Positions 1-13,627 of a DNA stretch of 64,000 nucleotides are shown here, piece after piece. Origin of the DNA: Ptiloglossa arizonensis. Its lineage: Eukaryota > Arthropoda > Insecta > Hymenoptera > Colletidae. Position numbers and translations under genes: made by a program. The first letter of the stretch is position 1; each line of letters begins with the position of its first letter. The stretch covers positions 496,001 through 560,000 of the forward strand of contig NW_027478710.1 of the NCBI RefSeq assembly GCF_051014685.1, given 5' to 3'. The notes below the pieces were generated by a model. It ran no database searches. It was not told the DNA's origin and saw nothing but the letters and a program-made list of their open reading frames with translations.

Positions 1-3000
1 AATTTTCGCAAGTCTTTGAATCGAAACCAATAACTACTATAGCCTAGGGAAAAAGTACCCACACCATTAAAATCGGGCGAGATTCTACTTTCAGATGCCA
101 CTGGAATTTCTCGAGTTCGTCAATCCGTTCGCGAGATATGGGAGTTTGAATTTAAGGAACGCTTGAGCAACCATCAAAATTTTCGCAAGTCTGATACTCG
201 AAACCAATAACTACTATGGCCTATGGGAAAAGTACACACACCATTGTAATCGGGCGAGTTTCTACTTTCAGATTCAACAGGAATTTCTCGAGTTCGTCAA
301 TCCGTTCGCGAGATATGGGAGTTTGAAGTTAAGGAACGCTTGAGCAACCATCAAAATTTTCGCTGATTTGATACTCGAAACCAATAACTGGTATGGCCTA
401 GGGGAAAAGTACACACACCATTGTAATCCGGCGAGTTTCTACTTTCCGATGCAACAGGAATTTCTCGAGTTCGTCAATCCGTTCGCGAGATATGGGAGTT
501 TGAAGCTACGGAACGCTTGAGCAACCATCAAATTTTTCGCAAGTCTGATACTCGAAACCAATAACTACAAAGGTCTAGGGGAAAAGTGCACACACCATTG
601 TAATCGGGCGAGTTTCTACTTTCAGATGCAACAGGAATTTCTCGAGTTCGTGAATCCGTTCGCGAGATATGGGAGTTTGAAGTTAAGGAACGCTTGAGCA
701 ACCATCAAAATTTTCGCTGATTTGATACTCAAAACCAATAATTGGAATGGCCTAGGGGAAAAGTACACACACCGTTGTAATCCGGCGCGCTTCTACTTTC
801 AGATGCAACAGGAATTTCTCGAGTTCGTCAATCCGTTCGCGAGATATGGGAGTTTGAAATTAAGGAATGGTTGAGGAACCATCAAAATTTTCGCAAGTCT
901 GATACTCGAAACCAATAACTACTATGGCCTAGGGCAAAATTACACAAACCGTTGTAATCGGGCGAGTTTCTACTTTCAGATGCAACAGGAATTTCTCGAG
1001 TTCGTCAATCCGTTCGCGAGATATGGGAGTTCGAAGTTAAGGAATGGTTGAGACACCATCAAAATTTTCGCAAGTCTGATACTCGAAACCAATAACTACT
1101 ATGGTCTAGCGGAAGAGTACACACACCATTGAAATCGGGCGAGTTTCTCCTTTCAGATGCAATTGGAATTACTCAAGCTCGTCAATCCGTTTGCGAGATA
1201 TGGGAGTTTGAAATTAAGGAATGGTTGAGGAACCATCAAAATTTTCGCTGATTTGATACTTGAAACCAATAACTGGAAAGGCCTAGGGGAAAAATACACA
1301 CACCATTGTAATCGGGCGAGTTTCTACTTTCAAATTCGACAGGAATTTCTCGAGTTCGTCAATCCGTTCGCGAGATATGGGAGTTTGAATTTAAGGAATG
1401 GTTGAGAAACCATCAAAATTTTCGCTGATTTGATACTCGAAACCAATAAATGGAATGGCCTAGGGGAAAAGTTCACACACCATTGTAATCCGGCGAGTTT
1501 CTACATTCCGATGGAACAGGAATTTCTCGAGTTCGTCAATCCGTTCGCGAGATATGGGAGTTTGAATTTAAGGAACGCTTGAGCAACCATCAAAATTTTC
1601 GCAAGTCTGATACTCGAAACCAATAACTACTATGGCCTATGGGAAAAGTACACACACCATTGTAATCGGGCGAGTTTCTACTTTCAGCTTCGACAGGAAT
1701 TTCTCGAGTTCGTCAATCCGTTCGCGAGATATGGGAGTTTGAAGATAAGGAATGGTTGAGAAACCATCAAAATTTTCGCTGATTTGATACTCGAAACCAA
1801 TAATTGGAATGGCCTAGGGGAAAAGTACACACACCATTGTAATCCGGCGAGTTCCTACTTTCCGATGCAACAGGAATTTCTCGAGTTCGTCAATCCGTTC
1901 GCGAGATATGGGAGTTTGAAGTTAAGGAACGCTTGAGCAACCATCAAAATCTTCGCAAGTCTGATACTCGAAACCAATAACTACTAAGGTCTAGGGGAAA
2001 AGTACACACACCATTGTTATCGGGTGGGTTTCTACTTTCAGATGCAACAGGAATTTCTCGAGTTCGTCAATCCGTTCGCGAGATATGGGAGTTTGAAGTT
2101 AAGGAACGCTTGAGCAACCATCAAAATTTTCGCAAGTCTGATACCCGAAACCAATAACTAGTATGGCCTAGAGGAAAAGTACACACACCATTGTAATCGG
2201 GCGAGTTTCTACTTTCAGATTCAACAGGAATTTCTCGAGTTCGTCAATCCGTTCGCGAGATATGGGAGTTTGAAGTTAAGGAACGCTTGAGCAACCATCA
2301 AAATTTTCGCTGATTTGATACTCGAAACCAGTAACTGGAATGGCCTAGGGGAAAAGTACACACACCATTGTAATCCGGCGAGTTTCTACTTTCCGATGCA
2401 ACAGGAATTTCTCGAGTTCGTCAATCCGTTCGCGAGATATGGGAGTTTGAAGCTAAGGAACGCTTGAGCAACCATCAAATTTTTCGCAAGTCTGATACGC
2501 GAAACCAATAACTACAAAGGTCTAGGTGAAAAGTGCACACACCATTGTAATCGGGCGAGTTTCTACTTTCAGATGCAACAGGAATTTCTCGAGTTCGTGA
2601 ATCCGTTCGCGAGATATGGGAGTTTGAAGTTAAGGAACGCTTGAGCAACCATCAAAATTTTCGCAAGTCTGATTTTCGAAAACAATAACTACTATAGCCT
2701 AGGGGAAAAGTACACACACCATTGTTATCGGGTGGGTTTCTACTTTCAGATGCAACAGGAATTTCTCCAGTTCGTCAATCCGTTCGCGAGATATGGGTGT
2801 TTTAAGTTAAGGAACGCTTGAGCAACCATCAAAATTTTCGCAAGTCTGATACCCGAAACCAATAACTACTATGACCTAGGGGAAAAGTTCACACACCATT
2901 GTAATCGGACCAGTTTCTACTTTCAGCTTCGACAGGAATTTCTCGAGTTCGTCAATCCGTTCGCGAGATATGGGAGTTTGAAGTTAAGGAATGGTTGAGA

Positions 3001-3009
3001 AACCATCAA
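1..3009 (+). repeat. Left flank: heterogeneous monomers with a partial 11-monomer period
   Basis: Seventeen monomers with no dominant HOR. A three-monomer tract at about 178-708 recurs at about 2125-2655, an offset of 1947 bp (11 x 177). Shared markers are CTACAAAGGTCTAGG (565 and 2512) and the AAATTTTTCGC junction. The first monomer is unusual, with AGTCTTTGAATCG in place of AGTCTGATACTCG. One unit (about 1161) belongs to the ATTGGAATTACTC subfamily that is otherwise confined to the right flank and the early HOR copies. No indels relative to the 177-bp phase were found here. Confidence 0.85.
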
Positions 3010-5663
3010 AATTTTCGCTGATTTGATACTCGAAACCAATAATTGGAATGGCCTAGGGGTAAAGTACACACACCGTTGTAATCCGGCGAGCTTCTACTTT
3101 CAGATGCAACAGGAATTTCTCGAGTTCGTCAATCCGTTCGCGAGATATGGGAGTTTGAAGTTAAGGAACGCTTGAGAAACCATCAAAATTTTCGCAAGTC
3201 TGATACTCGAAACCAATAACTAATATGGCCTAGGGCAAAATTACACAAACCGTTGTAATCGGGCGAGTTTCTACTTTCAGATGCAACAGGAATTTCTCGA
3301 GTTCGTCAATCGGTTCGCGAGATATGGGAGTTTGAAGTTAAGGAATGGTTGAGGAACCACCAAAATTTTCGCTGATTTGATACTCGACACCAATAACCGG
3401 AATGGCCTAGGCGAAAAGTACACACACCATTGTAATCGGGCGAGTTTCTACTTTCAGATGCAACAGGAATTTCTCGTGTTCGTCAATCCGTTCGCGAGAT
3501 ATGGGAGTTTGAAATTAAGGAATGGTTGAGGAACCATCAAAATTTTCGCTGGTCTGATACTCGAAACCAATAACTATAATGGCCTAGGGGAAAGTACACA
3601 CACCATTGTAATCGGGCGAGTTTCTACTTTCAGATGCTACAGGAATTTCTCGAGTTCGTCAATCCGTTTGTGAGATATGGGAGTTAGAAGTTAAGGAACG
3701 CTTGGGCAACCATCAAAATTTTCGCAAGTCTGATACCCGAAACCAATAACTGGAATGGCCTAGGGAAAAAGTACCCATACCGTTGAAATCGGGCGAGTTT
3801 CTCCTTTCAGATGCAATTGGAATTACTCGAGTTCCTCAATCCGTTTGCGAGATATGGGAGTTTGAAATTAAGGAATGGTTGAGGAACCATCAATATTTTC
3901 GCTGATTTGATACTTGAAACCAATAACTGGGATGGCCTAGGGGAAAAGTACACACACCATTGTAATCCGGCGAGTTTCTACTTTCCGATGCAACAGGAAT
4001 TTCTCGAGTTCGTCAATCCGTTCGCGAGATATGGGAGTTTCAAGTTAAGGAACGCTTGAGCAACCATCAAAATTTTCGCAAGTCTGATACTCGAAACAAA
4101 TAACTACTAAGGTCTAGGGGAAAAGTGCACATACCATTGTAACCGGGCGAGTTTCTACTTTCAGATGCAACAGGAATTTCTCGAGTTCGTGAATCCGTTC
4201 GCGAGATATGGAAGTTTGAAGTTAAGGAATGGTTGAGAAACCATCAAAATTTTCACTGATTTGATACTCGAAACCAATAACTGGAATGGCCTAGGGGAAA
4301 AGTACACACACTATTGTAATCCGGCGAGTTTCTACTTTCCGATGCAACAGGAATTTCTCGAGTTCGTCAATCCGTTCGCGAGATATGGGAGTTTCAAGTT
4401 AAGGAACGCTTGAGCAACCATCAAAATTTTCGCAAGTCTGATACTCGAAACAAATAACTACTAAGGTCTAGGGGAAAAGTGCACACACCATTGTAACCGG
4501 GCGAGTTTTTACTTTCAGATGCAACAGGAATTTCTCGAGTTCGTGAATCCGTTCGCGAGATATGGGAGTTTGAAGTTAAGGAACGCTTGAGCAACCATCA
4601 AAATTTTCGCAAGTCTGATACTCGAAACCAATAACTGCAATGGCCTAGGGGAAAAGTACACACACCATTGAAATCGGGCGGGATTCTACTTTCAGATGCA
4701 ACAGGAATTTCTCGAGTTCGTCAATCCGTTTGCGAGATATGGGAGTTAGAATTTAAGGAACGCTTGATAAACCATCAAAATTTTCGCAAGTCTGATACTC
4801 GAAACCAATAACTGCAATGGCCTAGGGGAAAAGTACACACACCATTGAAATCGGGCGAGATTCTACTTTCAGATGCAACAGGAATTTCTCGAGTTCGTCA
4901 ATCCGTTTGCGAGATATGGGAGTTTGAAATTAAGGAATGGTTGAGGATCCATCAAAATTTTCGCTGATTTGATACTTGAAACCAATAACTGGAATAGACT
5001 AGGGGAAAAGTACACACACCATTGTAATCGGGCGAGTTTCTACTTTCAGATTCAACCGGAATTTCTCGATTTCGTGAATCCGTTCGCGAGATATGGGAGT
5101 TTGAAGTTAAGGAACGCTTGAGCAACCATCAAAATTTTCGCAAGTCTGATACTCGAAACCAATAACCACTAAGGTCTAGGGGAAAAGTGCACACACCATT
5201 GTAATCGGGCGAGTTTCTACTTTCAGATGCAACAGGAATTTCTCGAGTTCGTGAATCCGTTCGCGAGATATGGGAGTTTGAAGTTAAGGAACGCTTGAGC
5301 AACCATCAAAATTTTCGCAAGTCTGATACTCGAAACCAATAACTGCAATGGCCTAGGGGAAAAGTACACACACCATTGAAATCGGGCGAGATTCTACTTT
5401 CAGATGCAACTGGAATTTCTCGAGTTCGTCAATCCCTTCGCGAGATATGGGAGTTTGAAGTTAAGGAACGCTTGAGCAACCATCAAAATTTTCGCAAGTC
5501 TGATACCCGAAACCAATAACTACTATGGCCTAGGGGAAAAGTACACACACCATTGTAATCGGGCGAGTTTCTACTTTCATATTCAACAGGAATTTCTCGA
5601 GGTCGTCAATCCGTTCGCGAGATATGGGAGTTTGAAGTTAAGGAATGGTTGAGAAACCATCAA
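3010..5663 (+). repeat. 15-monomer HOR, copy A1 (2654 bp)
   Basis: Starts with the monomer carrying CCTAGGGGTAAAGTAC and an ACCGTTGTAATCCGG segment. Its 2654-bp length is 15 x 177 minus one, because of a 1-bp deletion near 3592 (GGGGAAAGTAC instead of GGGGAAAAGTAC). The same deletion occurs at the matching place in copy A2, so it predates the duplication. Also shared are ATTTCTCGTGTTCG, a TTTGTGAGATATGGG unit, and GTACCCATACCG followed by CAATTGGAATTACTC. A1 has an extra GGGAGTTAGAATTTAAGG monomer (4741) that A2 lacks. Confidence 0.88.
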
Positions 5664-8494
5664 AATTTTCGCTGATTTGATACTCGAAACCAATAATTGG
5701 AATGGCCTAGGGGTAAAGTACACACACCGTTGTAATCCGGCGAGCTTCTACTTTCAGATGCAACAGGAATTTCTCGAGTTCGTCAATCCGTTCGCGAGAT
5801 ATGGGAGTTTGAAGTTAAGGAACGCTTGAGAAACCATCAAAATTTTCGCAAGTCTGATACTCGAAACCAATAACTAATATGGCCTAGGGCAAAATTACAC
5901 AAACCGTTGTAATCGGGCGAGTTTCTACTTTCAGATTCAACAGGAATTTCTCGAGTTCGTCAATCGGTTCGCGAGATATGGGAGTTTGAAGTTAAGGAAT
6001 GGTTGAGGAACCACCAAAATTTTCGCTGATTTGATACTCGACACCAATAACCGGAATGGCCTAGGCGAAAAGTACACACACCATTGTAATCGGGCGAGTT
6101 TCTACTTTCAGATGCAACAGGAATTTCTCGTGTTCGTCAATCCGTTCGCGAGATATGGGAGTTTGAAATTAAGGAATGGTTGAGGAACCATCAAAATTTT
6201 CGCTGGTCTGATACTCGAAACCAATAACTATAATGGCCTAGGGGAAAGTACACACACCATTGTAATCGGGCGAGTTTCTACCTTCAGATGCTACAGGAAT
6301 TTCTCGAGTTCGTCAATCCGTTTGTGAGATATGGGAGTTAGAAGTTAAGGAACGCTTGGGCAACCATCAAAATTTTCGCAAGTCTGATACCCGAAACCAA
6401 TAACTGGAATGGCCTAGGGAAAAAGTACCCATACCGTTGAAATCGGGCGAGTTTCTCCTTTCAGATGCAATTGGAATTACTCGAGTTCCTCAATCCGTTT
6501 GCGAGATATGGGAGTTTGAAATTAAGGAATGGTTGAGGAAGCATCAATATTTTCGCTGATTTGATACTTGAAACCAATAACTGGGATGGCCTAGGGGAAA
6601 AGTACACACACCATTGTAATCCGGCGAGTTTCTACTTTCCGATGCAACAGGAATTTCTCGAGTTCGTCAATCCGTTCGCGAGATATGGGAGTTTCAAGTT
6701 AAGGAACGCTTGAGCAACCATCAAAATTTTCGCAAGTCTGATACTCGAAACAAATAACTACTAAGGTCTAGGGGAAAAGTGCACACACCATTGTAACCGG
6801 GCGAGTTTCTACTTTCAGATGCAACAGGAATTTCTCGAGTTCGTGAATCCGTTCGCGAGATATGGGAGTTTGAAGTTAAGGAATGGTTGAGAAACCATCA
6901 AAATTTTCGCTGATTTGATACTCGAAACCAATAACTGGAATGGCCTAGGGGAAAAGTACACACACTATTGTAATCCGGCGAGTTTCTACTTTCCGATGCA
7001 ACAGGAATTTCTCGAGTTCGTCAATCCGTTCGCGAGATATGGGAGTTTCAAGTTAAGGAACGCTTGAGCAACCATCAAAATTTTCGCAAGTCTGATACTC
7101 GAAACAAATAACTACTAAGGTCTAGGGGAAAAGTGCACACACCATTGTAACCGGGCGAGTTTCTACTTTCAGATGCAACAGGAATTTCTCGAGTTCGTGA
7201 ATCCGTTCGCGAGATATGGGAGTTTGAAGTTAAGGAACGCTTGAGCAACCATCAAAATTTTCGCAAGTCTGATACTCGAAACCAATAACTGCAATGGCCT
7301 AGGGGAAAAGTACACACACCATTGAAATCGGGCGAGATTCTACTTTCAGATGCAACAGGAATTTCTCGAGTTCGTCAATCCGTTTGCGAGATATGGGAGT
7401 TTGAAATTAAGGAATGGTTGAGGATCCATCAAAATTTTCGCTGATTTGATACTTGAAACCAATAACTGGAATAGACTAGGGGAAAAGTACACACACCATT
7501 GTAATCGGGCGAGTTTCTACTTTCAGATTCAACCGGAATTTCTCGAGTTCGTCAATCCGTTCGCGAGATATGGGAGTTTGAAGTTAAGGAATGGTTGAGA
7601 AACCATCAAAATTTTCGCTGATTTGATACTCGAAACCAATAACTGGAATGGCCTAGGGGAAAAGTAGACACACCATTGTAATCCGGCGAGTTTCTACTTT
7701 CAGATGCAACAGGAATTTCTCGAGTTCGTGAATCCGTTCGCGAGATATGGGAGTTTGAAGTTAAGGAACGCTTGAGCAACCATCAAAATTTTCGCAAGTC
7801 TGATACTCGAAACCAATAACCACTAAGGTCTAGGGGAAAAGTGCACACACCATTGTAATCGGGCGAGTTTCTACTTTCAGATGCAACAGGAATTTCTCGA
7901 GTTCGTCAATCCCTTCGCGAGATATGGGAGTTTGAAGTTAAGGAACGCTTGAGCAACCATCAAAATTTTCGCAAGTCTGATACTCGAAACCAATAACTAC
8001 TATGGCCTAAGGGAAAAGTACACACACCACTGTTATCGGGTGGGTTTCTACTTTCAGATGCAACAGGAATTTCTCGAGTTCGTCAATCCCTTCGCGAGAT
8101 ATGGGAGTTTGAAGTTAAGGAACGCTTGAGCAACCATCAAAATTTTCGCAAGTCTGATACTCGAAACCAATAACTACTATGGCCTAAGGGAAAAGTACAC
8201 ACACCACTGTTATCGGGTGGGTTTCTACTTTCAGATGCAACAGGAATTTCTCGAGTTCGTCAATCCGTTCGCGAGATATGGGAGTTTGAAGTTAAGGAAC
8301 GCTTGAGCAACCATCAAAATTTTCGCAAGTCTGATACCCGAAACCAATAACTACTATGGCCTAGGGGAAAAGTACACACACCATTGTAATCGGGCGAGTT
8401 TCTACTTTCATATTCAACAGGAATTTCTCGAGGTCGTCAATCCGTTCGCGAGATATGGGAGTTTGAAGTTAAGGAATGGTTGAGAAACCATCAA
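5664..8494 (+). repeat. 16-monomer HOR, copy A2 (2831 bp)
   Basis: Matches A1 at an offset of 2654 bp through the GGGGTAAAG, CTCGTGTTCG, TTTGTGAG and CCCATACCG marker units, including the inherited 1-bp deletion near 6245. Monomer content differs in the second half. The GTTAGAATTTAAGG unit is missing, an extra GTAGACACACC unit is present near 7669, and two nearly identical CTAAGGG monomers sit side by side near 8004 and 8181. The copy therefore spans 16 units rather than 15. Confidence 0.87.
7964..8317 (+). repeat. Single-monomer tandem duplication
   Basis: Two adjacent monomers (7964-8140 and 8141-8317) share private variants: CCTAAGGGAAAAG in place of CCTAGGGGAAAAG, and ACACCACTGTTATCGGG. 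They match for about the first 120 bases; the first continues CAATCCCTTCGCG and the second CAATCCGTTCGCG. The breakpoint therefore lies near the CAATCC segment rather than at my arbitrary unit start. This is the smallest duplication visible in the array. Confidence 0.85.
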
Positions 8495-10795
8495 AATTTT
8501 CGCTGATTTGATACTCGAAACCAATAATTGGAATGGCCTAGGGGTAAAGTACACACACCGTTGTAATCCGGCGAGCTTCTACTTTCAGATGCAACAGGAA
8601 TTTCTCGAGTTCGTCAATCCGTTCGCGAGATATGGGAGTTTGAAGTTAAGGAACGCTTGAGAAACCATCAAAATTTTCGCAAGTCTGATACTCGAAACCA
8701 ATAACTAATATGGCCTAGGGGAAAAGTGCAAACACCATTGTAACCGGGCGAGTTTCTACTTTCAGATGCAACAGGAATTTCTCGAGTTCGTGAATCCGTT
8801 CGCGAGATATGGGAGTTTGAAGTTAAGGAATGGTTGAGAAACCATCAAAATTTTCGCTGATTTGATACTCGAAACCAATAACTGGAATGGCCTAGGGGAA
8901 AAGTACACACACTATTGTAATCCGGCGAGTTTCTACTTTCCGATGCAACAGGAATTTCTCGAGTTCGTCAATCCGTTCGCGAGATATGGGAGTTTCAAGT
9001 TAAGGAACGCTTGAGCAACCATCAAAATTTTCGCAAGTCTGATACTCGAAACAAATAACTACTAAGGTCTAGGGGAAAAGTGCACACACCATTGTAACCG
9101 GGCGAGTTTCTACTTTCAGATGCAACAGGAATTTCTCGAGTTCGTGAATCCGTTCGCGAGATATGGGAGTTTGAAGTTAAGGAACGCTTGAGCAACCATC
9201 AAAATTTTCGCAAGTCTGATACTCGAAACCAATAACTGCAATGGCCTAGGGGAAAAGTACACACACCATTGAAATCGGGCGAGATTCTACTTTCAGATGC
9301 AACAGGAATTTCTCGAGTTCGTCAATCCGTTTGCGAGATATGGGAGTTAGAATTTAAGGAACGCTTGATAAACCATCAAAATTTTCGCAAGTCTGATACT
9401 CGAAACCAATAACTGCAATGGCCTAGGGGAAAAGTACACACACCATTGAAATCGGGCGAGATTCTACTTTCAGATGCAACAGGAATTTCTCGAGTTCGTC
9501 AATCCGTTTGCGAGATATGGGAGTTTGAAATTAAGGAATGGTTGAGGATCCATCAAAATTTTCGCTGATTTGATACTTGAAACCAATAACTGGAATAGAC
9601 TAGGGGAAAAGTACACACACCATTGTAATCGGGCGAGTTTCTACTTTCAGATTCAACCGGAATTTCTCGAGTTCGTCAATCCGTTCGCGAGATATGGGAG
9701 TTTGAAGTTAAGGAATGGTTGAGAAACCATCAAAATTTTCGCTGATTTGATACTCGAAACCAATAACTGGAATGGCCTAGGGGAAAAGTAGACACACCAT
9801 TGTAATCCGGCGAGTTTCTACTTTCCGATGCAACAGGAATTTCTCGAGTTCGTCAATCCGTTCGCGAGATATGGGAGTTTGAAGTTAAGGAACGCTTGAG
9901 CAACCATCAAAATTTTCGCAAGTCTGATACTCGAAACCAATAACCACTAAGGTCTAGGGGAAAAGTGCACACACCATTGTAATCGGGCGAGTTTCTACTT
10001 TCAGATGCAACAGGAATTTCTCGAGTTCGTGAATCCGTTCGCGAGATATGGGAGTTTGAAGTTAAGGAACGCTTGAGCAACCATCAAAATTTTCGCAAGT
10101 CTGATACTCGAAACCAATAACTGCAATGGCCTAGGGGAAAAGTACACACACCATTGAAATCGGGCGAGATTCTACTTTCAGATGCAACTGGAATTTCTCG
10201 AGTTCGTCAATCCCTTCGCGAGATATGGGAGTTTGAAGTTAAGGAACGCTTGAGCAACCATCAAAATTTTCGCAAGTCTGATACTCGAAACCAATAACTA
10301 CTATGGCCTAGGGGAAAAGTACACACACCACTGTTATCGGGTGGGTTTCTACTTTCAGATGCAACAGGAATTTCTCGAGTTCGTCAATCCGTTCGCGAGA
10401 TATGGGAGTTTGAAGTTAAGGAACGCTTGAGCAACCATCAAAATTTTCGCAAGTCTGATACCCGAAACCAATAACTACTATGGCCTAGGGGAAAAGTACA
10501 CACACCATTGTAATCGGGCGAGTTTCTACTTTCATATTCAACAGGAACTTCTCGAGTTCGTCAATCCGTTTGCGAGATATGGGAGTTAGAATTTAAGGAA
10601 CGCTTGATAAACCATCAAAATTTTCGCAAGTCTGATACTCGAAACCAATAACTGCAATGGCCTAGGGGAAAAGTACACACACCATTGAAATCGGGCGAGA
10701 TTCTACTTTCAGATGCAACAGGAATTTCTCGAGTTCGTCAATCCGTTTGCGAGATATGGGAGTTTGAAATTAAGGAATGGTTGAGGATCCATCAA
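8495..10795 (+). repeat. HOR copy A3 with a five-monomer internal loss
   Basis: Opens with the same GGGGTAAAG monomer as A1 and A2, but after one unit jumps to the GTGCAAACACC / TGTAACCGGG monomer. In A2 that unit lies 1076 bp downstream of the marker; here it is 192 bp. The difference is 884 bp, five monomers less the 1-bp deletion. The deleted stretch includes the CTCGTG, TTTGTGAG and ATTGGAATTACTC units. After that the copy follows A1 at a 26-monomer offset (GTTAGAATTTAAGG at 4741 and 9342, 4601 bp), and a seven-monomer repeat carries the same marker again at 10581. Confidence 0.85.
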
Positions 10796-13627
10796 AATTT
10801 TCGCTGATTTGATACTTGAAACCAATAACTGGAATAGACTAGGGGAAAAGTACACACACCATTGTAATCGGGCGAGTTTCTACTTTCAGATTCAACCGGA
10901 ATTTCTCGAGTTCGTCAATCCGTTCGCGAGATATAGGAGTTTGAAGTTAAGGAATGGTTGAGAAACCATCAAAATTTTCGCTGATTTGATACTCGAAACC
11001 AATAACTGGAATAGCCTAGGGGAAAAGTACACACACCATTGTAATCCGGCGAGTTTCTACTTTCCGATGCAACAGGAATTTCTCGAGTTCGTCAATCCGT
11101 TCGCGAGATATGGGAGTTTGAAGTTAAGGAACGCTTGAGCAACCATCAAAATTTTCGCAAGTCTGATACTCGAAACCAATAACCACTAAGGTCTAGGGGA
11201 AAAGTGCACACACCCTTGTAATCGGGCGAGTTTCTACTTTCAGATGCAACAGGAATTTCTCGAGTTCGTGAATCCGTTCGCGAGATATGGGAGTTTGAAG
11301 TTAAGGAACGCTTGAGCAACCATCAAAATTTTCGCAAGTCTGATACTCGAAACCAATAACTGCAATGGCCTAGGGGAAAAGTACACACACCATTGAAATC
11401 GGGCGAGATTCTACTTTCAGATGCAACTGGAATTTCTCGAGTTCGTCAATCCCTTCGCGAGATATGGGAGTTCGAAGTTAAGGAACGCTTGAGCAACCAT
11501 CAAAATTTTCGCAAGTCTGATACCCGAAACCAATAACTACTATGGCCTAGGGGAAAAGTACACTCTCCATTGTGATCGGGCGAGTTTCTACTTTCAGCTT
11601 CGACAGGAATTTCTCGAGTTCGTCAATCCGTTCGCGAGATATGGGAGTTTGAAGTTAAGGAATGGTTGAGAAACCATCAAAATTTTCGCTGATTTGATAC
11701 TTGAAACCAATAACTACTATGGCCTAGGGGAAAAGTACACACACCATTGTAATCGGGCGAGTTTCTACTTTCATATTCAACAGGAATTTCTCGAGTTCGT
11801 CAATCCGTTCGCGAGATATGGGAGTTTGAAGTTAAGGAATGGTTGAGAAACCATCAAAATTTTCGCTGATTTGATACTCGAAACCAATAACTGGAATGGC
11901 CTAGGGGAAAAGTACACACACCATTGTAATCCGGCGAGTTTCTACTTTCCGATGCAACAGGAATTTCTCGAGTTCGTCAATCCGTTCGCGAGATATGGGA
12001 GTTTGAAGTTAAGGAACGCTTGAGCAACCATCAAAATTTTCGCAAGTCTGATACTCGAAACCAATAACTGCAATGGCCTAGGGGAAAAGTAAACACACCA
12101 TTGAAATCGGGCGAGATCCTACTTTCAGATTCAACAGGAATTTCTCGAGTTCGTCAATCCGTTCGCGAGATATGGGAGTTTGAAGTTAAGGAATGGTTGA
12201 GAAACCATCAAAATTTTCGCTGATTTGATACTCGAAACCAATAACTGGAATGGCCTAGGGGAAAAGTACACACACCATTGAAATCGGGCGAGATTCTACT
12301 TTCAGATGCAACAGGAATTTCTCGAGTTCGTCAATCCGTTTGCGAGATATGGGAGTTTGAAATTAAGGAATGGTTGAGGATCCATCAAAATTTTCGCAAG
12401 TCTGATACCCGAAACCAACAACTACAATGGCCTAGGGGAAAAGTACACACACCATTGTAATCGGGCGAGATTCTACTTTCAGATGCAACTGGAATTTCTC
12501 GAGTTCGTCAATCCGTTTGCGAGATATGGGAGTTTGAAGTTAAGGAATGGTTGAGAAACCATCAAAATTTTCGCTGATTTGATACTCGAAACCAATAACT
12601 GGAATGGCCTAGGGGAAAAGTAAACACACCATTGAAATCGGGCGAGATTCTACTTTCAGATTCAACAGGAATTTCTCGAGTTCGTCAATCCGTTCGCGAG
12701 ATATGGGAGTTTGAAGTTAAGGAATGGTTGAGAAACCATCAAAATTTTCGCTGATTTGATACTCGAAACCAATAACTGCAATGGCCTAGGGGAAAAGTAT
12801 ACACACCATTGAAATCGGGCGAGATTCTACTTTCAGATGCAACTGGAATTTCTCGAGTTCGTCAATCCCTTCGCAAGATATGGGAGTTTGAAGTTAAGGA
12901 ACGCTTGAGCAAGCATCAAAATTTTCGCAAGTCTGATACTCGAAACCAATAACTGCTATGGCTTAGGGGAAAAGTACACACACCATTGAAATCGGGCGAG
13001 ATTCTACTTTCAGATGCAACTGGAATTTCTCGAGTTCGTCAATCCGTTCGCGAGATATGGGAGTTTGAAGTTAAGGAACGCTTGAGCAACCATCAAAATT
13101 TTCGCAAGTCTGATACTCGAAACCAATAACTACTATGGCCTAGGGGAAAAGTACACACACCATTGTAATCGGGCGAGTTTCTCCTTTCAGATGCAACAGG
13201 AATTTCTCGAGTTCGTCAATCCGTTCGCGAGATATGGGAGTTTGAAGTTAAGGAACGCTTGAGCAACCATCAAAATTTTCGCAAGTCTGATACTCGAAAC
13301 CAATAACTACTATGGCCTAGGGGAAAAGTACACACACCATTGTTATCGGGTGGGTTTCTACTTTCAGATGCAACAGGAACTTCTCGAGTTCGTCAATCCG
13401 TTCGCGAGATATGGGAGTTTGATGTTAAGGAACGCTTGAGCAACCATCAAAATTTTCGCAAGTCTGATACTCGAAACCAATAACTGCAATGGCCTAGGGG
13501 AAAAGTACACACACCATTGAAATCGGGCGAGATTCTACTTTCAGATGCAACTGGAATTTCTCGAGTTCGTCAATCCCTTCGCGAGATATGGGAGTTCGAA
13601 GTTAAGGAACGCTTGAGCAACCATCAA
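10796..13627 (+). repeat. 16-monomer HOR, copy B (2832 bp), first
   Basis: Markers repeat at exactly 2832 bp (16 x 177): TTCAACCGG (10891 and 13723), CACTCTCCATTGTGATCGGG (11561 and 14393), and GTAAACACACC (AAACAC at 12091 and 14923). The unit at about 12212 carries GAAATTAAGG and GGATCC with ACCAACAAC instead of ACCAATAAC, which removes a stop codon and opens a meaningless 60-codon frame. No indels. Confidence 0.86.

Noticed and set aside
12278..12460. 60-codon open frame starting at TTG, repeated at 18465, 20061 and 28733
   Set aside because: It is one monomer read through an ACCAACAAC variant that removes a TAA. It starts at TTG, ends at the next in-frame TAA, and is made wholly of satellite sequence. 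Recurrence reflects HOR duplication, not gene conservation.
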